Shown here in pieces: positions 43,476 to 52,334 of a DNA stretch of 64,000 nucleotides (position 1 is its first letter; every line of letters starts with the position of its first letter). The notes under the pieces were generated by a model. That model worked only from the letters and a program-made list of their open reading frames with translations, did not search any database and was not told the DNA's origin. This DNA is from F22 sp963678855 (GTDB lineage: Bacteria > Bacteroidota > Bacteroidia > Bacteroidales > Bacteroidaceae). The position numbers were made by a program, and so were the translations under genes. Location of the stretch: NCBI GenBank assembly GCA_963678855.1, contig OY787448.1, positions 930,001 through 994,000 on the forward strand, read 5' to 3'.

Positions 43476-43509
43476 GAGAGGCAAGCCTGAACAAACAGAC
43501 TTGCCTCTC
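43476..43509 (-). terminator. Terminator of pepD
   Basis: A perfect 10-bp stem GAGAGGCAAG/CTTGCCTCTC with a 14-nt loop; on the minus strand it is followed by TTTTTGT. It lies 28 bp after the pepD stop. Confidence 0.85.
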
Positions 43510-43537
43510 ATTAATAAGATCTATCTTACGTAGAAGA

Positions 43538-44995
43538 TTACTTCTTAGGACTTTGTGCTAGTGTTGCTACTAGGAAGTCCCAGAACTTCTGAACTGTAGG
43601 AATCAACGCACGCTCATCTGGTGAGTGTGGAGAACGCAATGTAGGACCAAAGCTAATCATATCCAAACCTGGTACGTTAGCACCGATAATACCGCACTCA
43701 AGACCTGCGTGAATCACCTTCACTTCTGGGGCAGTACCGAATTGCTCTTCATAGCTCTTCTTCATAGCTGCAAGGATTGGGCTATTTACGTCTGGTTGCC
43801 AGCCGCTATAAGAACCGCTTAGTTCTACCTTCATACCTGCCATACAGAAGCAGCTTTCAAGGGCAGTTGCCAAATATTCTTTTTGGCTATCGCTAGAGCT
43901 ACGAACTAGAATCTGCACATCAGCCATACCATTACCGATTTCGATAATAGACAAGTTACTTGATGTTTCTACTGTATCTTGGATAGTAGGAATCATACGC
44001 TCTACACCATTAGGGCAAGCGAAGATTGCATCTACTAGACAATCTTGAATTTCTTCTGGAACTTGGATAGCTGCCTTTTCGACAACTGCAGCTGTCACTG
44101 AGATAGGAGTTTCAATAGCACTGTACTCTTCATTGAATACGTCTTGGCAATAGGAAGCCAATTCAACTAGTTCGTTTTCATTGCCCGTAGGTACAGACAT
44201 TTTCACGACACATTCACGAGGGATAGCGTTACGCATGTTACCACCGTGCCAGCTTACAAGACGACCTTCGTAAGTAGCGATAATTTCGCGTACCATACGT
44301 ACCATCAACTTGTTTGCATTTGCGTGACCTTGGTTGATTTCAAGACCAGAGTGACCACCACGAAGACCCTTAATAGTCAATTCTACTGTTACATCTTCAT
44401 CTGAAGTCTCTTCATCTTTGTATTCAAGTGTTGCAGTGACGTCTACACCACCTGCACAACCGATATAAAGTTCACCTTCGTCTTCTGAGTCAAGGTTCAA
44501 TAGGATTTCTCCTTGGATATCTTCAGCTTTCAAGCCAAAAGCACCGACCATACCAGTTTCTTCGTCTGTTGTAATCAAACATTCGATTGGACCGTGTACT
44601 AGGTCAGTAGAATCCAAGACAGCCATCATAGCTGCTACACCAAGACCATTATCTGCACCTAGAGTAGTGCCTTTAGCCTTAAGCCATTCGCCGTCTACGT
44701 AAGTTTGGATTGGATCTTTTTCGAAATCGTGTACCGTATCATTGTTCTTTTGTGGCACCATATCCATGTGCGCTTGCAGAATCACACCTTTGCGATCTTC
44801 CATCCCTGGAGTTGCTGGTTTTCTGATAATTACGTTACCGATTGAATCGACTTTTGTATCTAGTCCGAGCTTCTCACCGAAGTCTACCAAAAATTTAGTT
44901 ACTGGACCCATATGTCCTGATGGACGTGGAATCTGTGTCAATGCGTGGAAATGTCCCCACACACTTGCTGGTTTTAGTGAAAGAATGTCTTGCAT
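43538..44995 (-). CDS. pepD: Aminoacyl-histidine dipeptidase (M20)
   Basis: Cleaves Xaa-His dipeptides such as carnosine, and other dipeptides; zinc-dependent and cytoplasmic. 485 residues, as in E. coli PepD. Conserved blocks are ILQAHMDMVPQKN (His and Asp ligands, about residue 75), LGADNGLGVAAMMA (bridging Asp), TTDEETGMVGAFGL (catalytic Glu), LNLDSEDEGELYIGCAGG and the C-terminal HAGLECGIIG. It starts 2 bp after the stop of the flippase-like gene, so it is in the same operon; a terminator follows. Confidence 0.95.
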   Translation of the reverse strand: MQDILSLKPASVWGHFHALTQIPRPSGHMGPVTKFLVDFGEKLGLDTKVDSIGNVIIRKPATPGMEDRKGVILQAHMDMVPQKNNDTVHDFEKDPIQTYVDGEWLKAKGTTLGADNGLGVAAMMAVLDSTDLVHGPIECLITTDEETGMVGAFGLKAEDIQGEILLNLDSEDEGELYIGCAGGVDVTATLEYKDEETSDEDVTVELTIKGLRGGHSGLEINQGHANANKLMVRMVREIIATYEGRLVSWHGGNMRNAIPRECVVKMSVPTGNENELVELASYCQDVFNEEYSAIETPISVTAAVVEKAAIQVPEEIQDCLVDAIFACPNGVERMIPTIQDTVETSSNLSIIEIGNGMADVQILVRSSSDSQKEYLATALESCFCMAGMKVELSGSYSGWQPDVNSPILAAMKKSYEEQFGTAPEVKVIHAGLECGIIGANVPGLDMISFGPTLRSPHSPDERALIPTVQKFWDFLVATLAQSPKK

Positions 44996-44997
44996 AG

Positions 44998-45999
44998 TTA
45001 TTTGTTTTTTACGGTGATATCTACTTTTTTATAAAAAGTGAGTGACACCATGCTTATTATACTGAGCAAAGCTACTAAAAAAGTTTGAATTGAGTGCACG
45101 ATAAATGCAAAATTTGCGGCATCATTTTGTGTCACTCCGTATATCATAAGTCCGGCTATAACCGCTGCATGCCAAGGCCCAGCACCGTTTGGCGTGGGTA
45201 CTAAAATCGCGAAGCTACCAAGCACAAAGCCAAGTAAACCTGCGCCTAAACCAAGGCTAGCAGTAAATGGGAAACTATAAAACGCAAGATAAAAATGCAA
45301 GAAATAGCTCACCCAAATACCAATAGTATACAGCACATACAATCCTGGATATTTCATTTGTCCTACCGACTTAACTCCATTCCACAAATCAAGCAATATA
45401 CGCTTAATACGAGTGTGCAATTGTAAACGACGAATGACCACTAATCCAATCCACGTGATGATAATCATCGCAGATAACAGACCATAAAAACGGGCATCAT
45501 GCAAAGCAGTTTGCCAACTTTCTATTTTGCTAGTATCAATCTCGATAACTCGCTGTAACAAAGTCCATTGAGTCAACATAGACAAAACGACAAACACTAG
45601 AGAACTCAACATATCAATAACGCGTTCACTGACTACTGTTCCCAGCGATGTACTGAAAGGGATATTAGCTTCGCGATCCAACACCGTACATCGGCTTACT
45701 TCACCCAATCGAGGCACCACTAAGTTTGTCCCATAACTCAGCAAAATGGCATGCACGCAAAGTGTCCTACTAGGGCAATACCCTAGTGGATACAGCGTCA
45801 AACGCCATCTCCAACCACGAAACACATGTCCTGTCACACCAAAGAATAGGGATAACAGCATCCACCAAGGGTTCATTTGATTGATAAAGACATCGTAAGC
45901 GCGAGAGAAGTCAAAATCTCTGTAGATCCAGACCAATATAGACAAACCTATCAATAGTGGGACAACTACTTTTAAGGCTTTAATGACGGATTTATTCAA
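44998..45999 (-). CDS. Lysylphosphatidylglycerol synthase-type transmembrane protein
   Basis: A 333-residue integral membrane protein of the UPF0104/AglD family, related to the flippase half of MprF. About eight hydrophobic segments are visible, with WWMLLSLFFGVTGHVFRGWRW, LLSYGTNLVVPRLGEVSRC and LGLGAGLLGFVLGSFAILVPTPNGAGPWHA, the last being a typical Pro-Asn-Gly block of the family. It lacks the aminoacyl-transferase domain of MprF. The transported lipid is not known. pepD follows immediately. Confidence 0.88.
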   Translation of the reverse strand: MNKSVIKALKVVVPLLIGLSILVWIYRDFDFSRAYDVFINQMNPWWMLLSLFFGVTGHVFRGWRWRLTLYPLGYCPSRTLCVHAILLSYGTNLVVPRLGEVSRCTVLDREANIPFSTSLGTVVSERVIDMLSSLVFVVLSMLTQWTLLQRVIEIDTSKIESWQTALHDARFYGLLSAMIIITWIGLVVIRRLQLHTRIKRILLDLWNGVKSVGQMKYPGLYVLYTIGIWVSYFLHFYLAFYSFPFTASLGLGAGLLGFVLGSFAILVPTPNGAGPWHAAVIAGLMIYGVTQNDAANFAFIVHSIQTFLVALLSIISMVSLTFYKKVDITVKNK

Positions 46000-46048
46000 C
46001 TTATTTTATATCAATGTGTAATTATATGAAAGGATTTTGTCTCTTTAC

Positions 46049-46079
46049 TTGGTACAAAACGATAGAAATTTTATCTTTG
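46049..46079 (+). promoter_or_regulatory. Promoter of ksgA
   Basis: -33 TTGG (46049-46052), a 19-bp spacer and -7 TATCTTTG (46072-46079). The predicted start near 46085 leaves a leader of about 60 nt to ksgA. Confidence 0.65.
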
Positions 46080-46144
46080 TAGGGTGGAAAAAGCAAATCC
46101 ACGGACAAAGATAGCATTTTTCTGAAGAAATGAACGATAAATAA

Positions 46145-46966
46145 ATGATGAACAATAAGGTAAGACCTAAAAAGTTTCTGGGACAACACTTTCTGAAAGA
46201 CTTGAAAGTAGCCCAAGATATTGCAGATACTGTAGACACCTGTGAAGGAATTCCAGTATTGGAAGTAGGCCCTGGCATGGGAGTACTAACGCAGTATCTT
46301 TTAACTAAAAAGCGTCCAGTAAAAGTAGTCGAACTCGACTACGAATCAATCGAGTATCTTAAGGAAAATTATCCTGAAATGGAGGAAGATATCATAGAAG
46401 GAGATTTTCTTAAAATGAAGCTAGAAGAGGTTTTTGATGGTCAACAGTTTGTCCTTACTGGCAACTACCCTTACAACATCTCGAGCCAAATCTTCTTTAA
46501 GATGCTAGACTATAAAGAATTGATACCTTGCTGCACTGGTATGATCCAGAAGGAAGTAGCTGAGCGAATCGCTGCTGGCCCTGGAAGTAAGACCTACGGC
46601 ATTATCAGTGTATTGATTCAAGCATGGTATGATGTAGAGTACCTGTTTACTGTAAGTGAGAAGGTGTTTAACCCTCCACCAAAAGTAAAAAGCGCCGTGA
46701 TACGTATGACGAGGAACGATGTGCAAGAGTTGGGGTGTGACCCAAAACTCTTTAAGACAGTAGTCAAAACCACATTTAACCAACGACGTAAGACATTGCG
46801 CAACTCCATCCGACCGATTTTGGGCAAAGGCGCCTCTGTGACTGAAGATCCAATCTTCAATAAACGCCCTGAGCAACTAAGTGTACAGGAGTTTATAGAT
46901 TTGACTAACATGGTAGCCGTAGCACAGGAAAAGATAAAAGCAGAACAAAGAGAGGCCGCAGAGTAA
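46145..46966 (+). CDS. rsmA: 16S rRNA dimethyladenosine transferase
   Basis: Dimethylates the two adjacent adenines (A1518 and A1519 in E. coli) near the 3' end of 16S rRNA. 273 residues, as in E. coli KsgA. VRPKKFLGQHFLKD opens the family; VLEVGPGMGVLTQYLL is the SAM-binding motif I, and the catalytic motif IV is NYPYNISSQI. The N-terminal MM doublet leaves a one-codon ambiguity. mgtE follows in the same direction. Confidence 0.96.
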   Translation: MMNNKVRPKKFLGQHFLKDLKVAQDIADTVDTCEGIPVLEVGPGMGVLTQYLLTKKRPVKVVELDYESIEYLKENYPEMEEDIIEGDFLKMKLEEVFDGQQFVLTGNYPYNISSQIFFKMLDYKELIPCCTGMIQKEVAERIAAGPGSKTYGIISVLIQAWYDVEYLFTVSEKVFNPPPKVKSAVIRMTRNDVQELGCDPKLFKTVVKTTFNQRRKTLRNSIRPILGKGASVTEDPIFNKRPEQLSVQEFIDLTNMVAVAQEKIKAEQREAAE

Positions 46967-47032
46967 TGCAGCATTGAGTAACATATGGAAGTTTACTCAA
47001 GGATATTGGGTAAACAAAAGAAAAGAAAGACA

Positions 47033-48385
47033 ATGTATCAGGAGCAAAACGTACACGTAGTAGATGAGCTCAAAGAGATGATAGCGGCCAATGAGGCACA
47101 GAGACTTCAGGAAGCTTTGACTCAGCTTCATCCAGCGGACATCGCTGAGATGATGGATGATTTGACTCTAGACGAGGCACAAGTCATCTATACATTGCTC
47201 TCCAATGAGATGGCGGCAGATGTCATCGTGGAAATGGATGAGGACGATAGAAATAAACTTCTTAATTCTCTTTCTTCGGAGACCATTGCCAAGCGTTTCG
47301 TTGACCATATGGACTCTGACGATGCAGTGGATATCATTCGTGATTTGGATGATGCCAAGCAAGATGAAGTCCTCTCACATATTGAAGATATTGAGCAGGC
47401 TGGAGATATCGTCGAACTACTGAAATACGACGAAGATACTGCTGGTGGTCTGATGGGTACCGAAATGGTTGTCGTGAATGAGAACTGGAGTATGCCCAAG
47501 TGTCTCGACGAAATGCGCCAACAGGCTGAAGAGCTTGACCAAATCTACTATGTATACGTAGTAGATGATGACGAAAGACTACAAGGGATTTTCCCTTTGA
47601 AAAGAATGATTACTGACCCTTCGGTCTCTAAAGTAAAACATGTGATGAAACGTAATCCTTACGTGGTACATGTAGATGCAGAAATTGAAGACGTCATTCA
47701 AGATATTGAAAAGTACAACCTCGTAGCTGTACCAGTAGTTGACAGTATCGGTCGATTAGTAGGACAGATTACGGTGGATGATGTGATGGATGAAGCGCGT
47801 GAAATCTCTGAAAAGGATTATCAACTGGCGTCTGGTCTGTCGCAAGATGTAGAAGGCGATGACAGCGTATGGTTACAAACCCGCGCACGTCTACCTTGGC
47901 TGCTTATCGGAATGGTAGGTGGAGTAAGTAACTCATGGATTTTGGGAGGCTTTTCAGCAGTCTTTACAGCACATCCAGAGATGGCCCTCTTCATCCCGCT
48001 TATCGGCGGAACTGGAGGAAATGTCGGAACACAATCATCAGCGATTGTGGTACAAGGCTTGGCAAACAACAGTATGAACTCCAAGGATATTTGGAGACAG
48101 CTTGTTAAAGAGTCGTTAGTGGCGCTTATCAACGCTTCGCTTATTTGTCTTTTGTTGTATGCCTACACGTTCTTCCGATTTGGTGCTGTCTCGGTTATTA
48201 CGTATTCGGTACCAATTAGCTTGTTTACAGTGGTGATGTTTGCTTCGCTATTTGGCACGTTTGTGCCAATGCTACTTGAGCGATTCAAAATTGACCCAGC
48301 CATTGCGACAGGCCCTTTTATTGCGATTACGAATGACATCATAGGCATGATGCTGTATATGGGAGTTACGAGTATGCTATCGTGA
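47033..48385 (+). CDS. mgtE: Magnesium transporter MgtE
   Basis: A 450-residue Mg2+ channel from the ATG at 47033 (MYQEQNVHVVDELKEMI); the frame extends to 46985, but the extra 16 residues have no family match. The cytosolic N domain (ALTQLHPADIAEMMDDL) and paired CBS domains (residues ~140-265) form the Mg2+-sensing gate. The C-terminal membrane domain has about five segments with PLIGGTGGNVGTQSSAI, the signature of the MgtE pore. It is 66 bp after ksgA and 37 bp before the DUF349 gene. Confidence 0.94.
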   Translation: MYQEQNVHVVDELKEMIAANEAQRLQEALTQLHPADIAEMMDDLTLDEAQVIYTLLSNEMAADVIVEMDEDDRNKLLNSLSSETIAKRFVDHMDSDDAVDIIRDLDDAKQDEVLSHIEDIEQAGDIVELLKYDEDTAGGLMGTEMVVVNENWSMPKCLDEMRQQAEELDQIYYVYVVDDDERLQGIFPLKRMITDPSVSKVKHVMKRNPYVVHVDAEIEDVIQDIEKYNLVAVPVVDSIGRLVGQITVDDVMDEAREISEKDYQLASGLSQDVEGDDSVWLQTRARLPWLLIGMVGGVSNSWILGGFSAVFTAHPEMALFIPLIGGTGGNVGTQSSAIVVQGLANNSMNSKDIWRQLVKESLVALINASLICLLLYAYTFFRFGAVSVITYSVPISLFTVVMFASLFGTFVPMLLERFKIDPAIATGPFIAITNDIIGMMLYMGVTSMLS

Positions 48386-48422
48386 TTCTGTGAAACTTAA
48401 GTCTAACTAAAGAAATGTAAAG

Positions 48423-50369
48423 ATGGATTCAATGGAAAAGGAAAAAAATCAATTAGTTGATGGTGCAGTAAACACACCAGAAGTCGACGCTCCTGCAGTA
48501 GAGGCTACTGAGCAAGCACTTGCTGAGGAAGTAGTAGAAACTCCTGCAGCAGAGACTTCAGTAGAAGAAACTGACGCGGCGCCAGAAATCAACGAACCAG
48601 AGAGTAAAACACAAGAGGAAACGACAACTGAACTGGAGAAGCCAGTAGAAGAATCCACTGAGACTACATTGCTTGTTGAAGACCAAAAGTTTGAAACACG
48701 AGATGAAATTCTCCTTTTCATGGAGCGTATCTTCCAGTCAGGACAAGTCATGTCTCGCATCCAATTGGAACGTATCAAAAAGATATATATTAAAATTAAC
48801 CAAGCGAAACAAGAAGAAGATAGAGCTAAGCATCTAGCTGAGGGAAAAACTGCAGAAAGTTTCTTGCCAATTCCTGATGTAGTTGATGAGCGAGTTGATG
48901 AGTTGACTGCTATCTTCAAAAAACGTCGTGAGGAAAATAACAAAGAACTAAACGAGCAAAAAGAAAACAACTTAGCTCGTAAAGTTGAAATCATCAGCCG
49001 TCTTGAGGCTATCGTGACAACGGACGATGATATTAACAAATACTACAACGAAGTAAAGAAACTTCAAGAAGAATGGAATGAACTTAAGCTGGTACCTGCA
49101 CAAAAGGTAACAGAATTGTGGAAGAATTACCATGTTCAAATCGAGAAGTTTTATGACCGTCTTCGCATCAATCACGAATACCGTGAGTATGACTTCAAGA
49201 AGAATCTAGAGACTAAGACTAGACTATGTGAAGTGGCTGAAAAATTGGCAGAGGAAGAAGATGTACTTTCTGCATTCCACCAATTGCAACAACTTCACCA
49301 AGAATATCGTGAAACAGGTCCTGTTGCAAAGGATGCACGTGAGCAACTATGGAAGAGATTTAAAGACGCTTCTGTAATCATCAACCGTCGTCACCAAAAA
49401 TTCCACGAAGAACAACGTGAACAAGAGAATGAAAATCTTGATGCGAAGACTGTGATTTGTGAAATCGTAGAGCAAATAGATATAGAGTCTTTGAACAGCT
49501 TCAAGGAGTGGGAAAAAGCTGCTGGTGAAGTGATTGCTCTTCAAAAAAAGTGGAAGACTATTGGTTTTGTACCTCAAAAACATAATGCTAAGATTTACGA
49601 GCGCTTCCGTAAAGCATGTGATGAGTTCTTCCAAAAGAAGCAACAATGTTTCAAGAGTCTAAAGTCTACTCAAACAGACAATTTGGCAAAGAAGCAAGCT
49701 CTTGCAGACGAAGCAGTATCGCTTAAAGAAAGCACTGATTGGCAAGCAACAGCTACTCGCATGACTGAAATGCAAAAAGAATGGCGCACTATTGGCCCTA
49801 TCCCTCGTAAGCACAATGATAGAGTGTGGAAGCAATTTATCGAAGCTTGTGACCATTTCTTTAATGAAAAGAAGGCCAAAGCACCGAAAAACAAGGGTGA
49901 ACAAGAAAGAATCAACCTACAAGATAAGCGCAATGTGATTAAATCTCTTCGTGACTTAGTTGGCAAAGAAGAGGGCGAAGAACGCACAGCCGAAATTCGC
50001 GAATTGCAAGACAAGTGGAACGAAATTGGCCATGTACCTTTTCGTGAAAAAGATCGTATCTACAAGCAATATCATGATGTGGTGGATGAACTACAAGGCC
50101 GTTCGGGAGGTTTCTCTAGCCGTGGTGGAAACAGAGGAGGTAACCGTCAAGCATCATCGCCTAGTGGAGAGCGTGGACGCATCATAAAACAAATTGAGCA
50201 CAAGCGTACTGAAATTAAGACTTATGAAAACAACCTTGGTTTCTTGTCTGGTGGCAATAAGAAGGGTGCAGAAAACCCACTTGTAGCTCAAATGCAAGCC
50301 AATGTTGACAAACTGAAGGAAGAGCTTGCGGGCTTACAAGACAAACTGAATGCACTAGATGCAGACTAA
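48423..50369 (+). CDS. DUF349 domain-containing protein
   Basis: A 648-residue cytoplasmic protein, acidic and strongly helical. The N-terminal ~95 residues are a low-complexity Glu/Thr/Ala-rich segment. Residues ~190-560 contain about five tandem DUF349 repeats, each with a W-(K/R)-(x)-I/L-G motif and coiled-coil spacing: EWNELKLVPAQKV, WKTIGFVPQKHN, EWRTIGPIPRKHN, KWNEIGHVPFREK. The C-terminal part is a coiled coil after a GGFSSRGGNRGGNR linker. The function of DUF349 is not established. It follows mgtE by 37 bp and is closed by a terminator. Confidence 0.93.
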   Translation: MDSMEKEKNQLVDGAVNTPEVDAPAVEATEQALAEEVVETPAAETSVEETDAAPEINEPESKTQEETTTELEKPVEESTETTLLVEDQKFETRDEILLFMERIFQSGQVMSRIQLERIKKIYIKINQAKQEEDRAKHLAEGKTAESFLPIPDVVDERVDELTAIFKKRREENNKELNEQKENNLARKVEIISRLEAIVTTDDDINKYYNEVKKLQEEWNELKLVPAQKVTELWKNYHVQIEKFYDRLRINHEYREYDFKKNLETKTRLCEVAEKLAEEEDVLSAFHQLQQLHQEYRETGPVAKDAREQLWKRFKDASVIINRRHQKFHEEQREQENENLDAKTVICEIVEQIDIESLNSFKEWEKAAGEVIALQKKWKTIGFVPQKHNAKIYERFRKACDEFFQKKQQCFKSLKSTQTDNLAKKQALADEAVSLKESTDWQATATRMTEMQKEWRTIGPIPRKHNDRVWKQFIEACDHFFNEKKAKAPKNKGEQERINLQDKRNVIKSLRDLVGKEEGEERTAEIRELQDKWNEIGHVPFREKDRIYKQYHDVVDELQGRSGGFSSRGGNRGGNRQASSPSGERGRIIKQIEHKRTEIKTYENNLGFLSGGNKKGAENPLVAQMQANVDKLKEELAGLQDKLNALDAD

Positions 50370-50399
50370 GTCTTAAAAGTCCATGCCTATGATATAACA

Positions 50400-50433
50400 A
50401 ATGAGGAGTAAGTCAATTGACTTACTCCTCATT
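50400..50433. terminator. Perfect palindromic terminator
   Basis: A fully palindromic 17-bp-arm stem (AATGAGGAGTAAGTCAA and complement) followed by TTTTTT on the + strand; it sits between convergent genes and serves the DUF349 gene and perhaps the amylase gene. Confidence 0.9.
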
Positions 50434-50472
50434 TTTTCTTTATACTATAACGTTTTACAGTTGTATTATAGT

Positions 50473-52158
50473 CTACAACAAAATTTTTAAAACGGCAGCT
50501 TCATAAGGATCCACATTCACATCGACTGTACGACCTGGCATAAAGACAACCTCATGTATCTTTTTAGTAAATAAGTCGAGCGCATGGGCTTTTTCCTTGC
50601 TTGTTATATGGAAATGGTCAAACAAATGGTCTGGCAAAAGCACACCTATATTAGCTGGATTATCATCAAAGTTTGTCACAACAATAATCAACTCACCTTC
50701 ATGATAGCGCACGAAACTATATTGTTTATGCTCATTGTAACGCCAACCATTTTGATTAGCATACTGTAAATCAAAAAACTGTCCATCGCTAATTGCTTTT
50801 TCTTCCGTACAGATTTGCATCAAGCGGCGATAGAACACTTGCAGCTTTTGTTGCTCTTCAGACAATAGCGAGCCATCAAATGTACCTTTATTTCTCCAAC
50901 GTCGTACACTATCCACACACCAGTAGTCAAAGATAGTAGTACGTCCATCTCTACCCGAGAATCCTTCTGAATCCATACCTCTTTCCCCAAGCTCTTGCCC
51001 AAAGTAAAGCATAATAGGAGAAGTAGACATCAAAGTAGACACAACCATAGATGCCCTACCTTTGCGTCCATGTGAAGCAAAATGCGACGAGGCTATACGT
51101 TGCTCATCGTGATTCTCCATAAAGTGTAGCATTCGCTCATGTATATCTTCTGTCCCTTGCCAACACTTAGTAATGTCATTCGCACTTCCATAGCCACATG
51201 TCACGTTGCGAAGGGTATCATACAAGCCCACTTTGTCATAGAGATAATCAAAATGACCATTGTGAAGATAATTTCGATATTGATCAGGATTGTATACCTC
51301 GGCGATAAAATCGACAGTATATTCAGCTTTTACTTGAGGAATCACCCAATTCCAAAATTCAACAGGCACCATCTCGGCCATATCACAGCGAAATGCATCA
51401 ACGCCTTTTGCTGCCCAATAGCGCAAAATATGTAGCATCTTATGCCATGTGCTAGGAATGGGATCAAAGTATTTCGCGTGCCCATTACAATAGTCTACAC
51501 CATAGTTCAACTTTACTGCTTCATACCAATCGTTCTTATTTGGAGTTGCATCGAAACGGTCATTACCAGTAGCCATAGCAGGGTATTCATGATAAGGACA
51601 TGCCGCTTCGCTACGCAAGTCAAACTGTGGATGAAGAGGAGTGTCTGGAATATAGTAAAAGTTATTATTGGGATCGAAAGCCTTAGTATTGTCATCTGTA
51701 GCTCCAAGTGGCTCAACACCTTCTGGTGCACATGTACCTGAATACTCACGAGAAACATGGTTTGGAATAAAGTCCATAATGAATTGCATTCCCGACTCAT
51801 GTGTTCTAAGTACTAAGGCCTCAAACTCTGCCATACGACAACGCACGTCAACAGCTAAATCAGGATCGACATCATAATAATCTTTGATAGCATAAGGTGA
51901 ACCCGCTTCCCCTTTGACCATAGCAGGATGATCTTTGTGTATACCATACTCGCTATAATCAGTTTTAGTGGCATGTGCCAAAACACCAGTATACCAAATA
52001 TGTGTCGTCCCTAAGCGTTTAATCTCTTCAAGTGCCAATGCCGTAAAATCATTGAACTTGCCAGAAGGGTTTTGATCGATTGTTCCTTCATAAACACTGT
52101 GAGTAGAGCAGTTACCGAATAAACGAGGCAACACTTGGTAAATAATCATTTTCTTCAT
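50473..52158 (-). CDS. GH13 alpha-amylase family protein
   Basis: A 561-residue glycoside hydrolase of family 13 with no signal peptide, so probably intracellular. Conserved regions are I FIMDFIPNHVS, II GVDAFRCDMAEMVP (nucleophile Asp, about residue 258), III FIAEVYNP (acid/base Glu, about 285) and IV FMENHDEQRIAS (Asp, about 349). The N-terminus MKKMIIYQVLPRLFGN is unusual for extracellular amylases and matches a cytoplasmic subgroup in Bacteroidetes that degrade maltodextrin or glycogen. A C-terminal beta domain follows. It is monocistronic. The exact specificity (alpha-amylase, neopullulanase or transferase) cannot be read. Confidence 0.9.
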   Translation of the reverse strand: MKKMIIYQVLPRLFGNCSTHSVYEGTIDQNPSGKFNDFTALALEEIKRLGTTHIWYTGVLAHATKTDYSEYGIHKDHPAMVKGEAGSPYAIKDYYDVDPDLAVDVRCRMAEFEALVLRTHESGMQFIMDFIPNHVSREYSGTCAPEGVEPLGATDDNTKAFDPNNNFYYIPDTPLHPQFDLRSEAACPYHEYPAMATGNDRFDATPNKNDWYEAVKLNYGVDYCNGHAKYFDPIPSTWHKMLHILRYWAAKGVDAFRCDMAEMVPVEFWNWVIPQVKAEYTVDFIAEVYNPDQYRNYLHNGHFDYLYDKVGLYDTLRNVTCGYGSANDITKCWQGTEDIHERMLHFMENHDEQRIASSHFASHGRKGRASMVVSTLMSTSPIMLYFGQELGERGMDSEGFSGRDGRTTIFDYWCVDSVRRWRNKGTFDGSLLSEEQQKLQVFYRRLMQICTEEKAISDGQFFDLQYANQNGWRYNEHKQYSFVRYHEGELIIVVTNFDDNPANIGVLLPDHLFDHFHITSKEKAHALDLFTKKIHEVVFMPGRTVDVNVDPYEAAVLKILL

Positions 52159-52227
52159 TTAAAATGCAGTTTCAGTTATGTTATAAATAGTAGAACCAGA
52201 CAATTAACAATTCATGTCGTTTGATTG

Positions 52228-52258
52228 CAAATATAACCATTTGTAGATTATTGACAAA
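52228..52258 (-). promoter_or_regulatory. Promoter of the GH13 gene
   Basis: Minus-strand -33 TTTG (52255-52258), an exact 19-bp spacer and -7 TATATTTG (52228-52235). The predicted start near 52221 leaves a leader of about 63 nt. Confidence 0.8.
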
Positions 52259-52262
52259 AAAA

Positions 52263-52297
52263 AGACGCAGCAAGAAATCATTTTTCTTACTGCATCT
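52263..52297 (-). terminator. Terminator of the pyrG-yidC operon
   Basis: On the minus strand AGATGCAGTAAGAAA pairs with TTTCTTGCTGCGTCT (13 of 15) and is followed by a run of eight T's. It lies 38 bp after the yidC stop; the promoter of the GH13 gene begins 5 bp further on, overlapping the T-run. Confidence 0.85.
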
Positions 52298-52334
52298 TAT
52301 CAAATGTCAAATATGTAATTACTCTCTTATGAGA